Assembly: GCF_900103125.1 (NCBI RefSeq)
Contig: NZ_FNJV01000014.1
Location: forward strand, 1-64,000
Reading direction: 5' to 3'
Length of the DNA stretch: 64,000 bases
Source of the DNA: Mucilaginibacter sp. OK268
Lineage (GTDB): Bacteria; Bacteroidota; Bacteroidia; Sphingobacteriales; Sphingobacteriaceae
Shown here: positions 27,990 to 37,900 of the stretch, one piece after another
How the letters are laid out: the number at the start of each line of letters is the position of its first letter
Numbering within the stretch: position 1 is the first letter of the stretch
The notes under the pieces: generated by a model
Seen by the model: only the letters and a program-made list of their open reading frames with translations
What the model was told of the DNA's origin: nothing
Database searches by the model: none
Made by a program: the position numbers and the translations under genes

Positions 27990-28184
27990 ATGATTTGATA
28001 TTGGTTTACTTCTTACATAAGACCACCTTCTTATCAAATACGTTGCACCCTGATCAATATTTATTTAGCATCAATTTATAATTTCTGTACCTCTGTAGTT
28101 GAATATCCAGGTATACCGGTTGAAAATGTTTGAGAGCATCGTTTTAATTATGCTAATTTTAATATCAACAATTACTGTACTTAA

Positions 28185-29336
28185 ATGCCTGCAAAAAATA
28201 AATATATCCTTTGGACTGCCATTGCGGTTATGTTATCGCTGGGAAAAAGCAATGCTCAACAATATCAAACCACTGTTGATATGCACGTACCTTTTGTTTC
28301 GGCACTAACGGTTATTAATGGCAAGCCAATCATTTACTATGAGCTCCACATAACCAATTTCGCAAAGGATTCGCTGAGATTAAAAACCCTTAGTGTATTA
28401 AACGCCACCGACTCTTCCGTTATTTTCAATGTTGATGAAACTAATTTAAAAGGCCGTCTAAAAAGGGTAGGGTCATCCTCCAAAGCTGATAACCTGATAT
28501 TACCGCCGGGCTCACTTGATGTGATTTACCTGGAGCTTAATTTACCGGTCAGAAATACCGGGATGCATTTAGTTCATCAGCTTGGATTTGATCTGATCAC
28601 TGAAAAAAAAGCAACACCCGTTTCGGCAAAAGGAGCCTGGATAGAAATAGTGCCGAAAGCTCCATTGATCATCGGTCCTCCGGTACGCAGTGGCCCATGG
28701 GCTGCTATTTATGAACCATCATGGTTAACCGGGCATCGCCGCGTATTTTATACCGTAAATGGAACTGCCCGGCTTCCCGGTCGGTTTGCTGTTGATTTTA
28801 TAAAGCTGGATAACAAAGGCAGGTATACTGACAATAATGAAGATACCATCCGCAACTGGTATGGTTACGGCAGTGATGTTCTGGCGGTAAGCGATGGTGT
28901 TATAGCCTCGATTAAAAATGATTTCCTGGAGAGTGCAACTATTTCTAAATACCAATCCCCACCACCCGAGAACGCAACGGGTAATTATGTATCCATCAAG
29001 ATAGGGAACAATCAATTTGTGTTTTACGAGCATCTGAAACCCGGAAGTATAAAAGTTAAGCCTGGTCAAAAGGTTAAAAAAGGGGAAGTGATCGCTTCTT
29101 TAGGTTTTACGGGACAAACAACCGGGCCTCATTTACATCTTCATATAGCCCTGGAAAACTCTCCATTGGGGGCCGAGGGGATCCCATTTGAGTTTGACCA
29201 TTTTACGCTTTTAGGCGCCTATCCTGATTTAAACACCTTTGGAAAAATGCCCTGGGCACCTGTACCAAACTCAGCACCGACATTAGTACACCAAGAGCAT
29301 CCTGCGCCAAATTCAGTAATAAGATTTGACAATTAA
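28185..29336 (+). CDS. M23-like peptidase domain protein, secreted
   Basis: A 383-aa protein with an N-terminal signal (ending SNAQ), an immunoglobulin-like beta domain to about residue 150, and a LytM/M23 domain at residues ~200-345. The HxH motif (GPHLHLHI) and GYVSIKIG-like strands are clear. However, the first zinc-ligand motif (normally HxxxD) reads NWYGYGSDVLA, with no His, so activity is doubtful. It may bind rather than cut peptidoglycan, or act on another target. Confidence 0.78.
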   Translation: MPAKNKYILWTAIAVMLSLGKSNAQQYQTTVDMHVPFVSALTVINGKPIIYYELHITNFAKDSLRLKTLSVLNATDSSVIFNVDETNLKGRLKRVGSSSKADNLILPPGSLDVIYLELNLPVRNTGMHLVHQLGFDLITEKKATPVSAKGAWIEIVPKAPLIIGPPVRSGPWAAIYEPSWLTGHRRVFYTVNGTARLPGRFAVDFIKLDNKGRYTDNNEDTIRNWYGYGSDVLAVSDGVIASIKNDFLESATISKYQSPPPENATGNYVSIKIGNNQFVFYEHLKPGSIKVKPGQKVKKGEVIASLGFTGQTTGPHLHLHIALENSPLGAEGIPFEFDHFTLLGAYPDLNTFGKMPWAPVPNSAPTLVHQEHPAPNSVIRFDN

Positions 29337-29432
29337 CCCTCCCGATCAGCAAATGAGCAAAACGCCGGTTTAATTTCTGGCGTACTTCGCTTTTATTTAT
29401 ATTGCTTTAACAGCACCGGCAACACCCTAACA

Positions 29433-30008
29433 ATGCTTACCACAATGGAGAATAACGCATTCAAATTAACCATCCACATGGTTTCAAGCCTTGACGGATT
29501 TATCGCGAAAAATGACAATAGCATTTCATGGTTCGAGACCGTTGATTCCTATGAGAAAGGAGTTACGCTGACAGAACAGGATATGGTGGAATTCCTGAAA
29601 TCTATAGATTGTTATGTGATGGGTTCCCATACGTACGAGCACGCGCTAAAACTTTCAAAATCTTACGGATGGGTTTATGGGGACGTCCCGGTCATCGTAT
29701 TAACGCATAGAAATTTGCCGGTTGATGGACAGAACGTCGAATTTTATTCGGGGGATCTGAATAATCTTGTGAATGAACGGTTAAAACCAAACTACAGGAA
29801 TGTTTGGATGGCCGGAGGCGCTATACTGGCCAAAGACCTGATCCGTTTAAAGCTGGCAGATGAAATAAGGGTCTCCATTATACCCATTATTTTAGGTGAA
29901 GGAAAACTGTTTTTTGATCATATTGGGCAAGAACAAACATTGCACCTGAAAGACGCGACAGCTTACAAAAATGGAATAGTGGAGTTGCATTATGAAATAA
30001 AGAAATAG
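29433..30008 (+). CDS. Dihydrofolate reductase family (RibD C-terminal-like) protein
   Basis: A 191-aa protein (start 29433 or Met5 at 29445). It has the DHFR/RibD-C fold: IHMVSSLDGFIAKND near the N-terminus, CYVMGSHTYEHAL, then VWMAGGAILAKDLIR and IIPIILGEGKLFFD. This group comprises NADPH-dependent reductases of uncertain substrate, distinct from true FolA. It is the last chromosomal-type gene before the tRNA-derived island boundary. Confidence 0.85.
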   Translation: MLTTMENNAFKLTIHMVSSLDGFIAKNDNSISWFETVDSYEKGVTLTEQDMVEFLKSIDCYVMGSHTYEHALKLSKSYGWVYGDVPVIVLTHRNLPVDGQNVEFYSGDLNNLVNERLKPNYRNVWMAGGAILAKDLIRLKLADEIRVSIIPIILGEGKLFFDHIGQEQTLHLKDATAYKNGIVELHYEIKK

Positions 30009-30020
30009 TCTTTAATAAAA

Positions 30021-30052
30021 AAAGCCGCTTTACGAAAAGTAAAGCGGCTTAG
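30021..30052. terminator. Terminator at the island's left boundary
   Basis: AAGCCGCTTTA pairs with TAAAGCGGCTT over an 8-base loop (30022-30050), directly abutting the decayed tRNA-fMet 3' end at 30053. The same order, hairpin then tRNA end, is found at each other scar and at the two intact tRNAs. Confidence 0.75.
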
Positions 30053-30080
30053 GTAGCGGGAGCAGGACTATTATCGAACC
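30053..30080 (-). pseudogene. Decayed tRNA-fMet 3' end (attachment-site scar)
   Basis: GTAGCGGGAGCAGGAC (30053-30068) is identical to the 3' end of the intact tRNA-fMet genes. TCGAACC (30074-30080) resumes the tRNA match after a 5-base insertion, TATTA. Same orientation as the intact copies, so it is a direct repeat with 49311-49333 and 56797-56819. I take it as the left end of the island. Confidence 0.7.
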
Positions 30081-30228
30081 GCTTGGTACAGGATTTACAA
30101 ATATTCTCTACCATTTAAGAGAGATTCGAGGCCTGGGGAGGCACAATGGGCAAGCACGTTTTACGGTCGCTTGTCTATCTTTTTTTTACTCGTAACCTAT
30201 TGTTAATCTGTAAGATAAGTTGAAATCA

Positions 30229-30333
30229 CTAATCAACTTTAGCGGTTCGATGTAGCAGGTTTTCAGAAGTGAATTTTTCGGGGTACATCGAACCAATAAA
30301 AGAAAACAGTATTACGTAAATTGCAATTTTCAT
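30229..30333 (-). CDS. Very short signal-peptide-like ORF
   Basis: A 34-codon frame from ATG 30333: a hydrophobic start (MKIAIYVILFSFIGSMY) and a short polar tail ending AKVD. It lies between the toxin-tip relics and the scar. It may be the remnant of an exported gene. An 11-bp inverted repeat (GGTTCGATGTA and its complement) overlaps it. Weak support. Confidence 0.2.
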   Translation of the reverse strand: MKIAIYVILFSFIGSMYPEKFTSENLLHRTAKVD

Positions 30334-30346
30334 ATTTAAGGAAACA

Positions 30347-30922
30347 TTAATTCAATGGATAAGGAAAAATAGGTTTATTTGTTGGAGTAAGCATACTCGG
30401 CCCCGCACCTCCTATATAATTGCCCAATGGGTCAATATAATGAGTCCTAAGAGGGGCACCTAGCTCGCCTCGTAAAATATTCTTCTAAAGACAGCCTGCC
30501 ACTCGCTTGTTTTAATGCCATTTATCAATTAGTAACCCTCTGTTAGCATCACGCCCATGGAACATTTCATGGGCTAAATCAGTTATGGGATTAACTTGCC
30601 CTCCGTTGGTCGTGGGCAGCTCTGCTCCGGATGGATGCCCAAATATTCTCCCGCCGGATCCCCCTGTCATATCTTTACCCATTAGCATTAATGCCTGAAA
30701 GGAACCTGCTTGAGATGGATCTGTGGTATTATTCCAAGACTATTAATATTAGTGACGCATGACGGGCATATTGGCCTACTTGCTCCTATAGATTGAATAG
30801 TTAGGCCTTTTATATTTATAGCAAAAAACGGTAAGTTTTTAACTCCGCCTCCATTCTTCTAAATAACAGTTCTCTTTATTCTCATTAAAAATCTACCCAC
30901 GGGTGCCGCTGCGATCTGAGCA
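30347..30922 (-). pseudogene. Relics of displaced Rhs toxin tips (deaminase-like and M91 metalloprotease-like)
   Basis: Read on the minus strand, three frames join into toxin-tip sequence. First comes a stretch with KNLPFFAINIKGLTIQ and SRPICPSC, resembling a deaminase-fold toxin C-terminus and interrupted by an in-frame stop. After a frameshift near 30735 comes ALMLMGKDM, ITDLAHEMFHGRDANRGLL, an M91 (NleD-like) zinc-protease core with HExxH-type HEMFH. A second frameshift near 30520 leads to GELGAPLRTHYIDPLG and a stop at 30347. No intact start exists. These are typical leftovers of older Rhs tips shifted downstream when a new tip and immunity gene arrived. Confidence 0.7.
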
Positions 30923-31345
30923 CTAATCGTAATAGCCTTTCTTAAATACAATTACCGATTCGCTAATTTCATTCGGAGAGTCATCTCTGTTTGGGGCATA
31001 CACTCCTACGCCAAATTTATAAGACGTAAAGCCTGTAGACATAATCTTCAACCCATCATCCCAGTCTGCAATTTGTTCTTCAACTGATGCATAAGGCAAG
31101 TTTAACAGCTCAATAGTAAACAAAATCGGATTTGCCGGCTTCACTATCTCTATGGCCTCACACAGAAAATTTTCTTCATAATTGATAAGAAGTCCTAAAT
31201 CTACATAGAAATCAATTGGTGCTTTTGAAGATTCACTTCTATAAAATTCAGTATAAGGTTCTTTTAGGAGTTCTCTGATTTCATTTCTATGTAGCCCCAA
31301 AGAGATATTTCCGAGGGACTCATATGGTGTTATTGTGTAATCCAT
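30923..31345 (-). CDS. Probable immunity protein of the Rhs toxin
   Basis: A 140-aa acidic cytoplasmic protein with no signal peptide, starting MDYTITPYESLGNISLG and containing IGL-type beta segments and VYAPNRDDSPNEISE. It begins 2 bp after the stop of the Rhs toxin gene, the standard place of the cognate immunity gene. The sequence family is not one I can name; the role rests on position, size and lack of a signal. Confidence 0.72.
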   Translation of the reverse strand: MDYTITPYESLGNISLGLHRNEIRELLKEPYTEFYRSESSKAPIDFYVDLGLLINYEENFLCEAIEIVKPANPILFTIELLNLPYASVEEQIADWDDGLKIMSTGFTSYKFGVGVYAPNRDDSPNEISESVIVFKKGYYD

Positions 31346-31347
31346 AT

Positions 31348-34300
31348 TTATTGTTTAATTGCTGTTGTTTTTGTCTTATTTAACTTATCTGTGTATGCTT
31401 GCGCTTGCTGTATAGCGGGGTCATATTGTGTCCCAAATTTAGCTCTAACATCGTTAATACCTAAGTTCATAGCCCCCTCGAAATCACCTTTTGCAAGTAA
31501 CTCAAATTGCCGGGCCTGGAAGGCTTGCGATTCTTTTGAGTTACCCCAGCTTCCGGTCTGGCGATGATCGACGGTCTTCATAACTATCGATGGTCCCGCT
31601 TTCTTACTGACAGGACTGACGGCATCAGCTACCAAATGATGCCGCTGCTCATCTGTCCCTACCGAAAGGTCTTTATAGGCTCCGCCTTGAGGTGTTTCAG
31701 GTTCCGTATGTGCCGAAGTTTTTGGTACCGTTGCAATCTCAGGAACCTCAGGTGCAGGAACATTTGTCCGCACCTTTAAAGTACCAGGCATAGATGCCGC
31801 CATTTGATATCCCGCTTGCCCTAAATTCATCAGCAAGGCCTGACCATTGGTTGCAGGTACAGGGAGTTGTCCCGTACCATAAGCAGCCCCTGCAACTTGA
31901 GATACAGCGGTTGCATAGTTCTCTTCTGCCGGAGCGCCAAGCCATTGTTTTGCCGATGCAATTGCATGGTCTAACCAATCCGGCCACATTCCATCGGGAT
32001 CAGTAAACCTCATAGGGTCATCAAATCCGTAAATATATGGAGAAAGACGCCTATCAAGCTCAGACAATGGATCAACACTCGTCCATCTTCCAATTACAGG
32101 ATCATAGAACCGCGCGCCATAATCGTATTGCCCCAGTTCTTCCTGCAACTCTTTCTTATTATAAAGATACTCATTCTTCGGACTTACCGTAGTGCCCCTC
32201 GATATCTCCATCCCGAATGGATAATAGTCGTCCTGTTGCTTGATCGCCGTAGCTGAGTTCTGATCAAAGCTTAAGCGCGAATTACCCAAATGATCCGTTA
32301 GACTGTATTCATACAAATAACTACCGCCACTATTGATCGCCCGGCCTTCTTCCGTTTGAATAAAGATGATGTTGCCGTTTTCATACTGGATACCTCCAAT
32401 GTAATCTGTTGTGGTCGCTCCGTTATTCTTTCGCAGTTTTTGGCCCGTTGCATCATAGGTATAGCTCAGGTTAAAACCCGTTGCGGTTATACTTTGTGGT
32501 AAGTTCAGCAGATTATAGGTGATGTTTTTCTGGGTCCGCGCATCAAATTTCACGTTGCCATTTGGATCATATTGGTAAGTGCCGGTCGTCAGCCCGCTGA
32601 CCGATTGTAACTGGTTTCCCGTATAGGTATACGTATAGGTTGGCGGCATGGGCAGTGAAGGCGCCCCTCGGGTTAAATGCTGAATGTTGCCTACAAGGTC
32701 ATAATCTATACCCTGCTCACTATAGTTCTCCGTGGAGGGGGTGTATATACCCGCGTTTAACCGGTTCAGCGCATCATAGCTATAATTATACATTTTGCTT
32801 GTCCCTCCCTGAACCTGCCAGGTCTGGTTGCTGATATTGCCGTTAAAGGGCGCGTTATTGCCATTATTATAGGTTAACTGCATGGCAAACAAAGGAGCGT
32901 TGCTGCTTTTTAACCAGCCCCGTTCGTTATAGGTATAAGCGATATTTTGCAGGAATGGCGCTGCGCCCGAGGCACCGTGCAGGTGTTTCGTCTGCACCTG
33001 GCCGATCTCATTATAATCGGTTTGGCTTAGCAGCACATTTGTGCCTCCGTTGATCTGCTCGAAGGTTTGTATTTTACGACCCATATGATCGTATCTGTAA
33101 ATATTGTTTATCGTTAGCTTGGGTGTACCGATCAGTGCCGTGGTAAAATGGCGACGGTTGGTGCTGGTATCCTGGTTATTGAAATTATAAGAAGTCAGTA
33201 CTACGTCAAAGTTAGACGCGTTCGCCGTGCCCCCCAGGTAATGCTGCTGATAAGTCCGGATTTCCCTGCCCAAATCATCATAATAATGCACTTTCCAAAG
33301 GTAATTTGAAGGAGTGTTCAACACCGCGGTCTTGCTTGCTGTTAATAATCCTTTGGTCATCGTGCTCACGCCGCTGCTTACCTGGTAGCCAGTTGGCAGG
33401 TTCGGCATATTGTTATAATCATCATAATAATTGACCATCAACGTTACTACGCCGGCGCCGGTTGGAAAAGCGGTATTGGTATAGCCATGGGTACCTGAGG
33501 CATTGGGAGTTTCCCATTCGGTAAAACCCGAGCTCGTATTTTTCAGTGTGGTAGTTACGTAACTCTGTAAAGCAGGTCTTGTTTCGGTATGCCCGCCTTC
33601 AGTGCCGGTCATCACCACCCGGCCCATAGCATCGTATTTGATAAAACTCCATACCTGCGGTGTTTGACTTCGTTGGTTGGCATCCTGCGTGAAAATCAAC
33701 TGGTCCAGTAGGTTATATATCATATATTCCCAGCCTTTGCCGGGCAGTCTCTTTTGCACCAGCCGGTTCCTTTCATCATATTGATACAGGTAGCACACAT
33801 TATCCAGTGTAGCTTGCGCCGGAATACCTCCATCAGCAGCACTGATTGGTGGTAACACAAAGGCCAGATTACCCAGGTCATCATACACATAATAGGTGGA
33901 CAATACCTGCACTGTTGTGCCCACCTGGTTAAACGTCCGTTTCAATACCACATGACCTTCTTTATCTTTATATTCTTCCGAGGTGCCAATTTTGCCGCTC
34001 ACCCAGTTTTCATCTTTACGGATCGTTACATACAATTGGCCGGCAGCATAGTTTCCATTGGCGCCGCTTGCCCGGTTCAGGGCACGGCTCTGGTCGCTGT
34101 TGATCGTGACGGTATACAAAGCGGCAAGATAACTATTGGCCACATCAGTCAGCGCGGTGACATTATTGGTTGTATAATTCAGCTTATTCGTATGGCCGCT
34201 GGTACTATTGGCTACTGGTTGCCAAACCGCTCCTGGCGCTCCTTGTTCCACTATACGGTCCAGCGGAGAGGGCTCGAAGTTAGTGATAGCGTACGGAGCA

Positions 34301-34896
34301 GTAATCTGTGATACTCCAGAACCTGATGCCGGGCTATTATAAAATGTACTCTGGTCGCTGGTCGCCGTACTTTTATAACTCCCGTCAGCAGTGCCTTGTG
34401 CTGGATAAGGCAGGTATTTCTGTACTTCCCGCCCGAACTGGTCATAAACAAATGGTTGCACCACGTCTTTATTCGCCGTGGAGCCTTTCACCTGTACTGC
34501 CTGCAAAGGCCTGCCCAGGCCGTCAAAATATTGTACGGACTGCATCAGATCGCAGCTGGTCCTGTTTGCAAAATCTCCGGAGTTCGGTGTTGAACCCACC
34601 GTTTTCATGCCGCCGACCCTCGGTACACTGGTTACGATATAGTTTTGATTCTGGCTAAAACTGTTTGCCAGTAGTTGACAATCCGGGTTAGCGATATACA
34701 AACTCAAACTACTGCCAGCAGCTGCCGTAAAACTAAAATTCGGGCTCAAAGTAATGTTGCTGTAACTGAAATAGGAACCCGCTGCCGGTGTTCCTGTCAT
34801 GGGAGCAGTGACCTGGATGGGCGCTTGCGCCGCTGTACTGACCGCCAAAAGCATAAGACTGAAGGCTGAAAATATTTTATAAGTGAAGCGAATCAT
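31348..34896 (-). CDS. Rhs/YD-repeat polymorphic toxin
   Basis: A 1182-aa secreted protein (signal ending STAAQA). Residues ~70-230 match the DUF6443-like region common in Bacteroidota Rhs proteins. YD/RHS repeats fill ~250-900 (YDPNGNVKFD and similar). The Rhs core motif GQYDYGARFYDPVIGRWTSV lies near 915-935 and TDPDGMWPDW near 985. The remaining ~190 residues are the variable tip. Its end has DEQRHHLVADAVSP, KTVDHRQTGSW and FGTQYDPAIQQ, a His-rich pattern resembling predicted nuclease toxins. Immunity gene follows at 2 bp. Third gene of the tail-fibre, giant protein, Rhs operon. Confidence 0.87.
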   Translation of the reverse strand: MIRFTYKIFSAFSLMLLAVSTAAQAPIQVTAPMTGTPAAGSYFSYSNITLSPNFSFTAAAGSSLSLYIANPDCQLLANSFSQNQNYIVTSVPRVGGMKTVGSTPNSGDFANRTSCDLMQSVQYFDGLGRPLQAVQVKGSTANKDVVQPFVYDQFGREVQKYLPYPAQGTADGSYKSTATSDQSTFYNSPASGSGVSQITAPYAITNFEPSPLDRIVEQGAPGAVWQPVANSTSGHTNKLNYTTNNVTALTDVANSYLAALYTVTINSDQSRALNRASGANGNYAAGQLYVTIRKDENWVSGKIGTSEEYKDKEGHVVLKRTFNQVGTTVQVLSTYYVYDDLGNLAFVLPPISAADGGIPAQATLDNVCYLYQYDERNRLVQKRLPGKGWEYMIYNLLDQLIFTQDANQRSQTPQVWSFIKYDAMGRVVMTGTEGGHTETRPALQSYVTTTLKNTSSGFTEWETPNASGTHGYTNTAFPTGAGVVTLMVNYYDDYNNMPNLPTGYQVSSGVSTMTKGLLTASKTAVLNTPSNYLWKVHYYDDLGREIRTYQQHYLGGTANASNFDVVLTSYNFNNQDTSTNRRHFTTALIGTPKLTINNIYRYDHMGRKIQTFEQINGGTNVLLSQTDYNEIGQVQTKHLHGASGAAPFLQNIAYTYNERGWLKSSNAPLFAMQLTYNNGNNAPFNGNISNQTWQVQGGTSKMYNYSYDALNRLNAGIYTPSTENYSEQGIDYDLVGNIQHLTRGAPSLPMPPTYTYTYTGNQLQSVSGLTTGTYQYDPNGNVKFDARTQKNITYNLLNLPQSITATGFNLSYTYDATGQKLRKNNGATTTDYIGGIQYENGNIIFIQTEEGRAINSGGSYLYEYSLTDHLGNSRLSFDQNSATAIKQQDDYYPFGMEISRGTTVSPKNEYLYNKKELQEELGQYDYGARFYDPVIGRWTSVDPLSELDRRLSPYIYGFDDPMRFTDPDGMWPDWLDHAIASAKQWLGAPAEENYATAVSQVAGAAYGTGQLPVPATNGQALLMNLGQAGYQMAASMPGTLKVRTNVPAPEVPEIATVPKTSAHTEPETPQGGAYKDLSVGTDEQRHHLVADAVSPVSKKAGPSIVMKTVDHRQTGSWGNSKESQAFQARQFELLAKGDFEGAMNLGINDVRAKFGTQYDPAIQQAQAYTDKLNKTKTTAIKQ

Positions 34897-34947
34897 AGAT
34901 TTGATTATTACTGTCCTTAATTGTGATAGGTACGTTAAATGCCGATG

Positions 34948-37900
34948 TTATTGAATACTCAAACTATTGTCAGTACTACTCGGGCTTATTACAACAGAGC
35001 TGAAACCGCCGCCAACTCCGGTACTCGGAGGTCTGGAACCCAATCGAAACGTGTGCACTGCGAAATTGCCTGGGGCTGGTGCGATATTTATCGAATAAGT
35101 TCCCTGGGGTATCTGAACGGTTATCGTACCTGATGTTGGGAAATTATACGTTGTATTATTGCCTGCCTGATCGCTGAATACCGCGGTAAAACCGGCTATG
35201 CCCGTCGAATTGGTCAGTGGAAAAGTCACCGGTGCTGGTGTAACGGTACAAGTGCCATTAGCATTGGCAGCATTTTGGCCGTTGGTGCCGAGATCCATCG
35301 CTACCTGGGTCTGCACATCCAGTCCAGGCATAGAAATATACCTGCCATAAGGGACCGTATAAACATAAAATGATCCTGTATAGCCTGGTCCGCATGCACG
35401 TTGGAATGTTGCCGATGTCTCAATATTATAACCGTACCCGGGCTGTTGGCCAAAAGTAGATTGATTGGTGTAGTTATAAGCATAATTTTTAACGATATTT
35501 CCGTCTTTATCTTTAATACTCGTTAATCTCTGATAACCGTCGTATACGAAAGACGTAAGCTGACTTTTAGCATCCAATGAGCTTTTGGGTCCTATCAGAG
35601 GGTCAAAAGTATCAGTGCTCATTTGAGCATTAACAGGAAAAAAGCATAGGTCATCGATCTGTGTATTTTTGGAAATAGTATATATTTGACCTGTAACAGC
35701 AACAGTAGTAGTATTGTAAACCCAGGCCGAACCGGATTTCTCCCACCAGGAAAGCGTATAACTGCCATTATCCAGGCCAGTTAGCGTTTTACTAAAAGCG
35801 CCGGTATGACTATAATACCCTGTTTTACCATCTCCGGCTGTACTATTGCCGTTGCCGGATTCAAAGTTTTCAAAATACACATTTTTAACGGCAGCGTTTT
35901 TGATTTCAGCGATAGGATAGGCATTATTATATCCCCAGACATAGGACGTATTGCTCCCGTTTGCTAAATGTTGTTGTGTAATATTACCTGCAGCATAACT
36001 GTCATAAACTATTTTTTTCTCATAATTTAAATCTTTGCTTATGGCAGAGGCGGTAATTGTGGCTGGTGTAAAAGGTACGCCCAGAGATTTCCAGAGGTAT
36101 ACGGTATCGGGCAACGGGATGTTTGATTTATAAGAAGTAAGTACGGCATACACAGGTCTCAAATTGCTCCCATCCGCCTTGGTTTTTTGTGCATAAGTTT
36201 CTATTACCGGTGTTATGATATGATTGTTTTGCAGGTTTTGAATGCCGGCGGCCAGAACCGTATTAGGAGCCCCATTTATGGTATAATTTAAGGGGTATGT
36301 ATAATTGGAGATCAACTTTTCGCCTGCACTATTATAAAACACGCTTTTTGACACTTCAAAGTTTTTCGGATCGTAGGAGAACGTTTTATACGTATGTACA
36401 TTTTTACTGGTATCCGGATCGTTATAAACATATTCATGACTGCTGGTAAGCTTTTCCAAACCGGTTTCTATATTGTAGCTGAAATGGGGACACTGTTGCG
36501 GGTTCCCCCACGTGCCTGGCTCGTAAATCAAAGGCTTTATTTTATAAAAAGCTTGAAAACCAACCTGATAAAGTGTCGTATCCCGTATCAGGGTGTAATT
36601 ATTTATTAATTTATATTTCAGATTGTTGTCCTTATCATACACATCTTTTTCAACCAATTTTCCCCGCTTCCATGAATAATCTTGCATATAATATTGAGGA
36701 GACAATGGAATGATATTTTGAACCGGCACGGTGGTGATCATCAATTGTCCATTAACAAATTGATAAAATTTCCCCGGACTTACGCCAAATGCGTCTGCAA
36801 CATATTCAAATTGGTATACGTTTTTTCCACTTTTCCCCAATGAATCTATATATTCAGTTACATAGGGGTAGGAAACGGGGGATCCGTTTAATGAAGTAGG
36901 AGGAATTGTAGCATTAGAACTATATACATATACACTATTTAAATAGGCATAGCCGGCATTAGTACTTTCGCTGTAGTTAGTTATATAATTTCCCTGGACG
37001 GGCAAACAAGTAACGCAAGCTGGCATGGTAAAATTAGGCGCTCCATAGCCATTTTCATTATACCCGTATTTGTATCTTTTTGTAAAGGCTACATGATTGT
37101 CCCGGTCAAAACTGGTGATTTGTCTGATCCTTAAGCCGCCTGCTAATTTTGATAAGCCATCCGTTCCCTGATATTGGTTATTTTCGTATATAAACTCGGT
37201 AAATCCGCCTGTTGGATAATAAATACGGGTTAACATATTTGCCCTGGAATAATTAGGGTCCGGGTAACGGTTGGCTGAGCCTACTGTGTCTGGAAACGCT
37301 ATCGCTGACTCGAGGCCACCCGCGCCAGGAAGAGCAGTAAAACGCTGCCGAACTACCGCCATTTTGGGGATCAGGTCCGTATTGGGACGACCATTGTAAT
37401 ATCCCCAATAATCCCTGCTGCGAGAACTATATCCTGGTAATTGGGAAAAAGTATTATAGGCGAAACGATAGGCTTCAACTTTATTGGTTAACGCATCCTG
37501 AAATTGCACAGAATCTAACCGCATCCTCTTTGACACACCAGTACCTCCCCCCCCTGGATCAAAATAATTATAATAAAATTGAACATTTTTCAGGGGCTGG
37601 TATAAACGGGATGAGGGATCATATCGTAAGACACGGATTTTATTGAGCGACCTTAAATAGGCGAAATCCTGCCTTGCCACCATGGAAGTATCGAAAAGGA
37701 CCTTCCCGTTCTTAAAATCTATTTCTTTTAAAGTTTGTTCCTGACCGGCATATTCATTTCCGGCCTGGGCCGGGGTTTTAGTAGTCCACAAGCTGGGAGG
37801 CGTCGAGCCATTTTCCTTATACCCCTCGCTGGTAGTTATTTGGTCCGAATAATCAAAAAAGGTGGTGTATTGATGCGCGGTGTATTGAAACTTGATGGTG

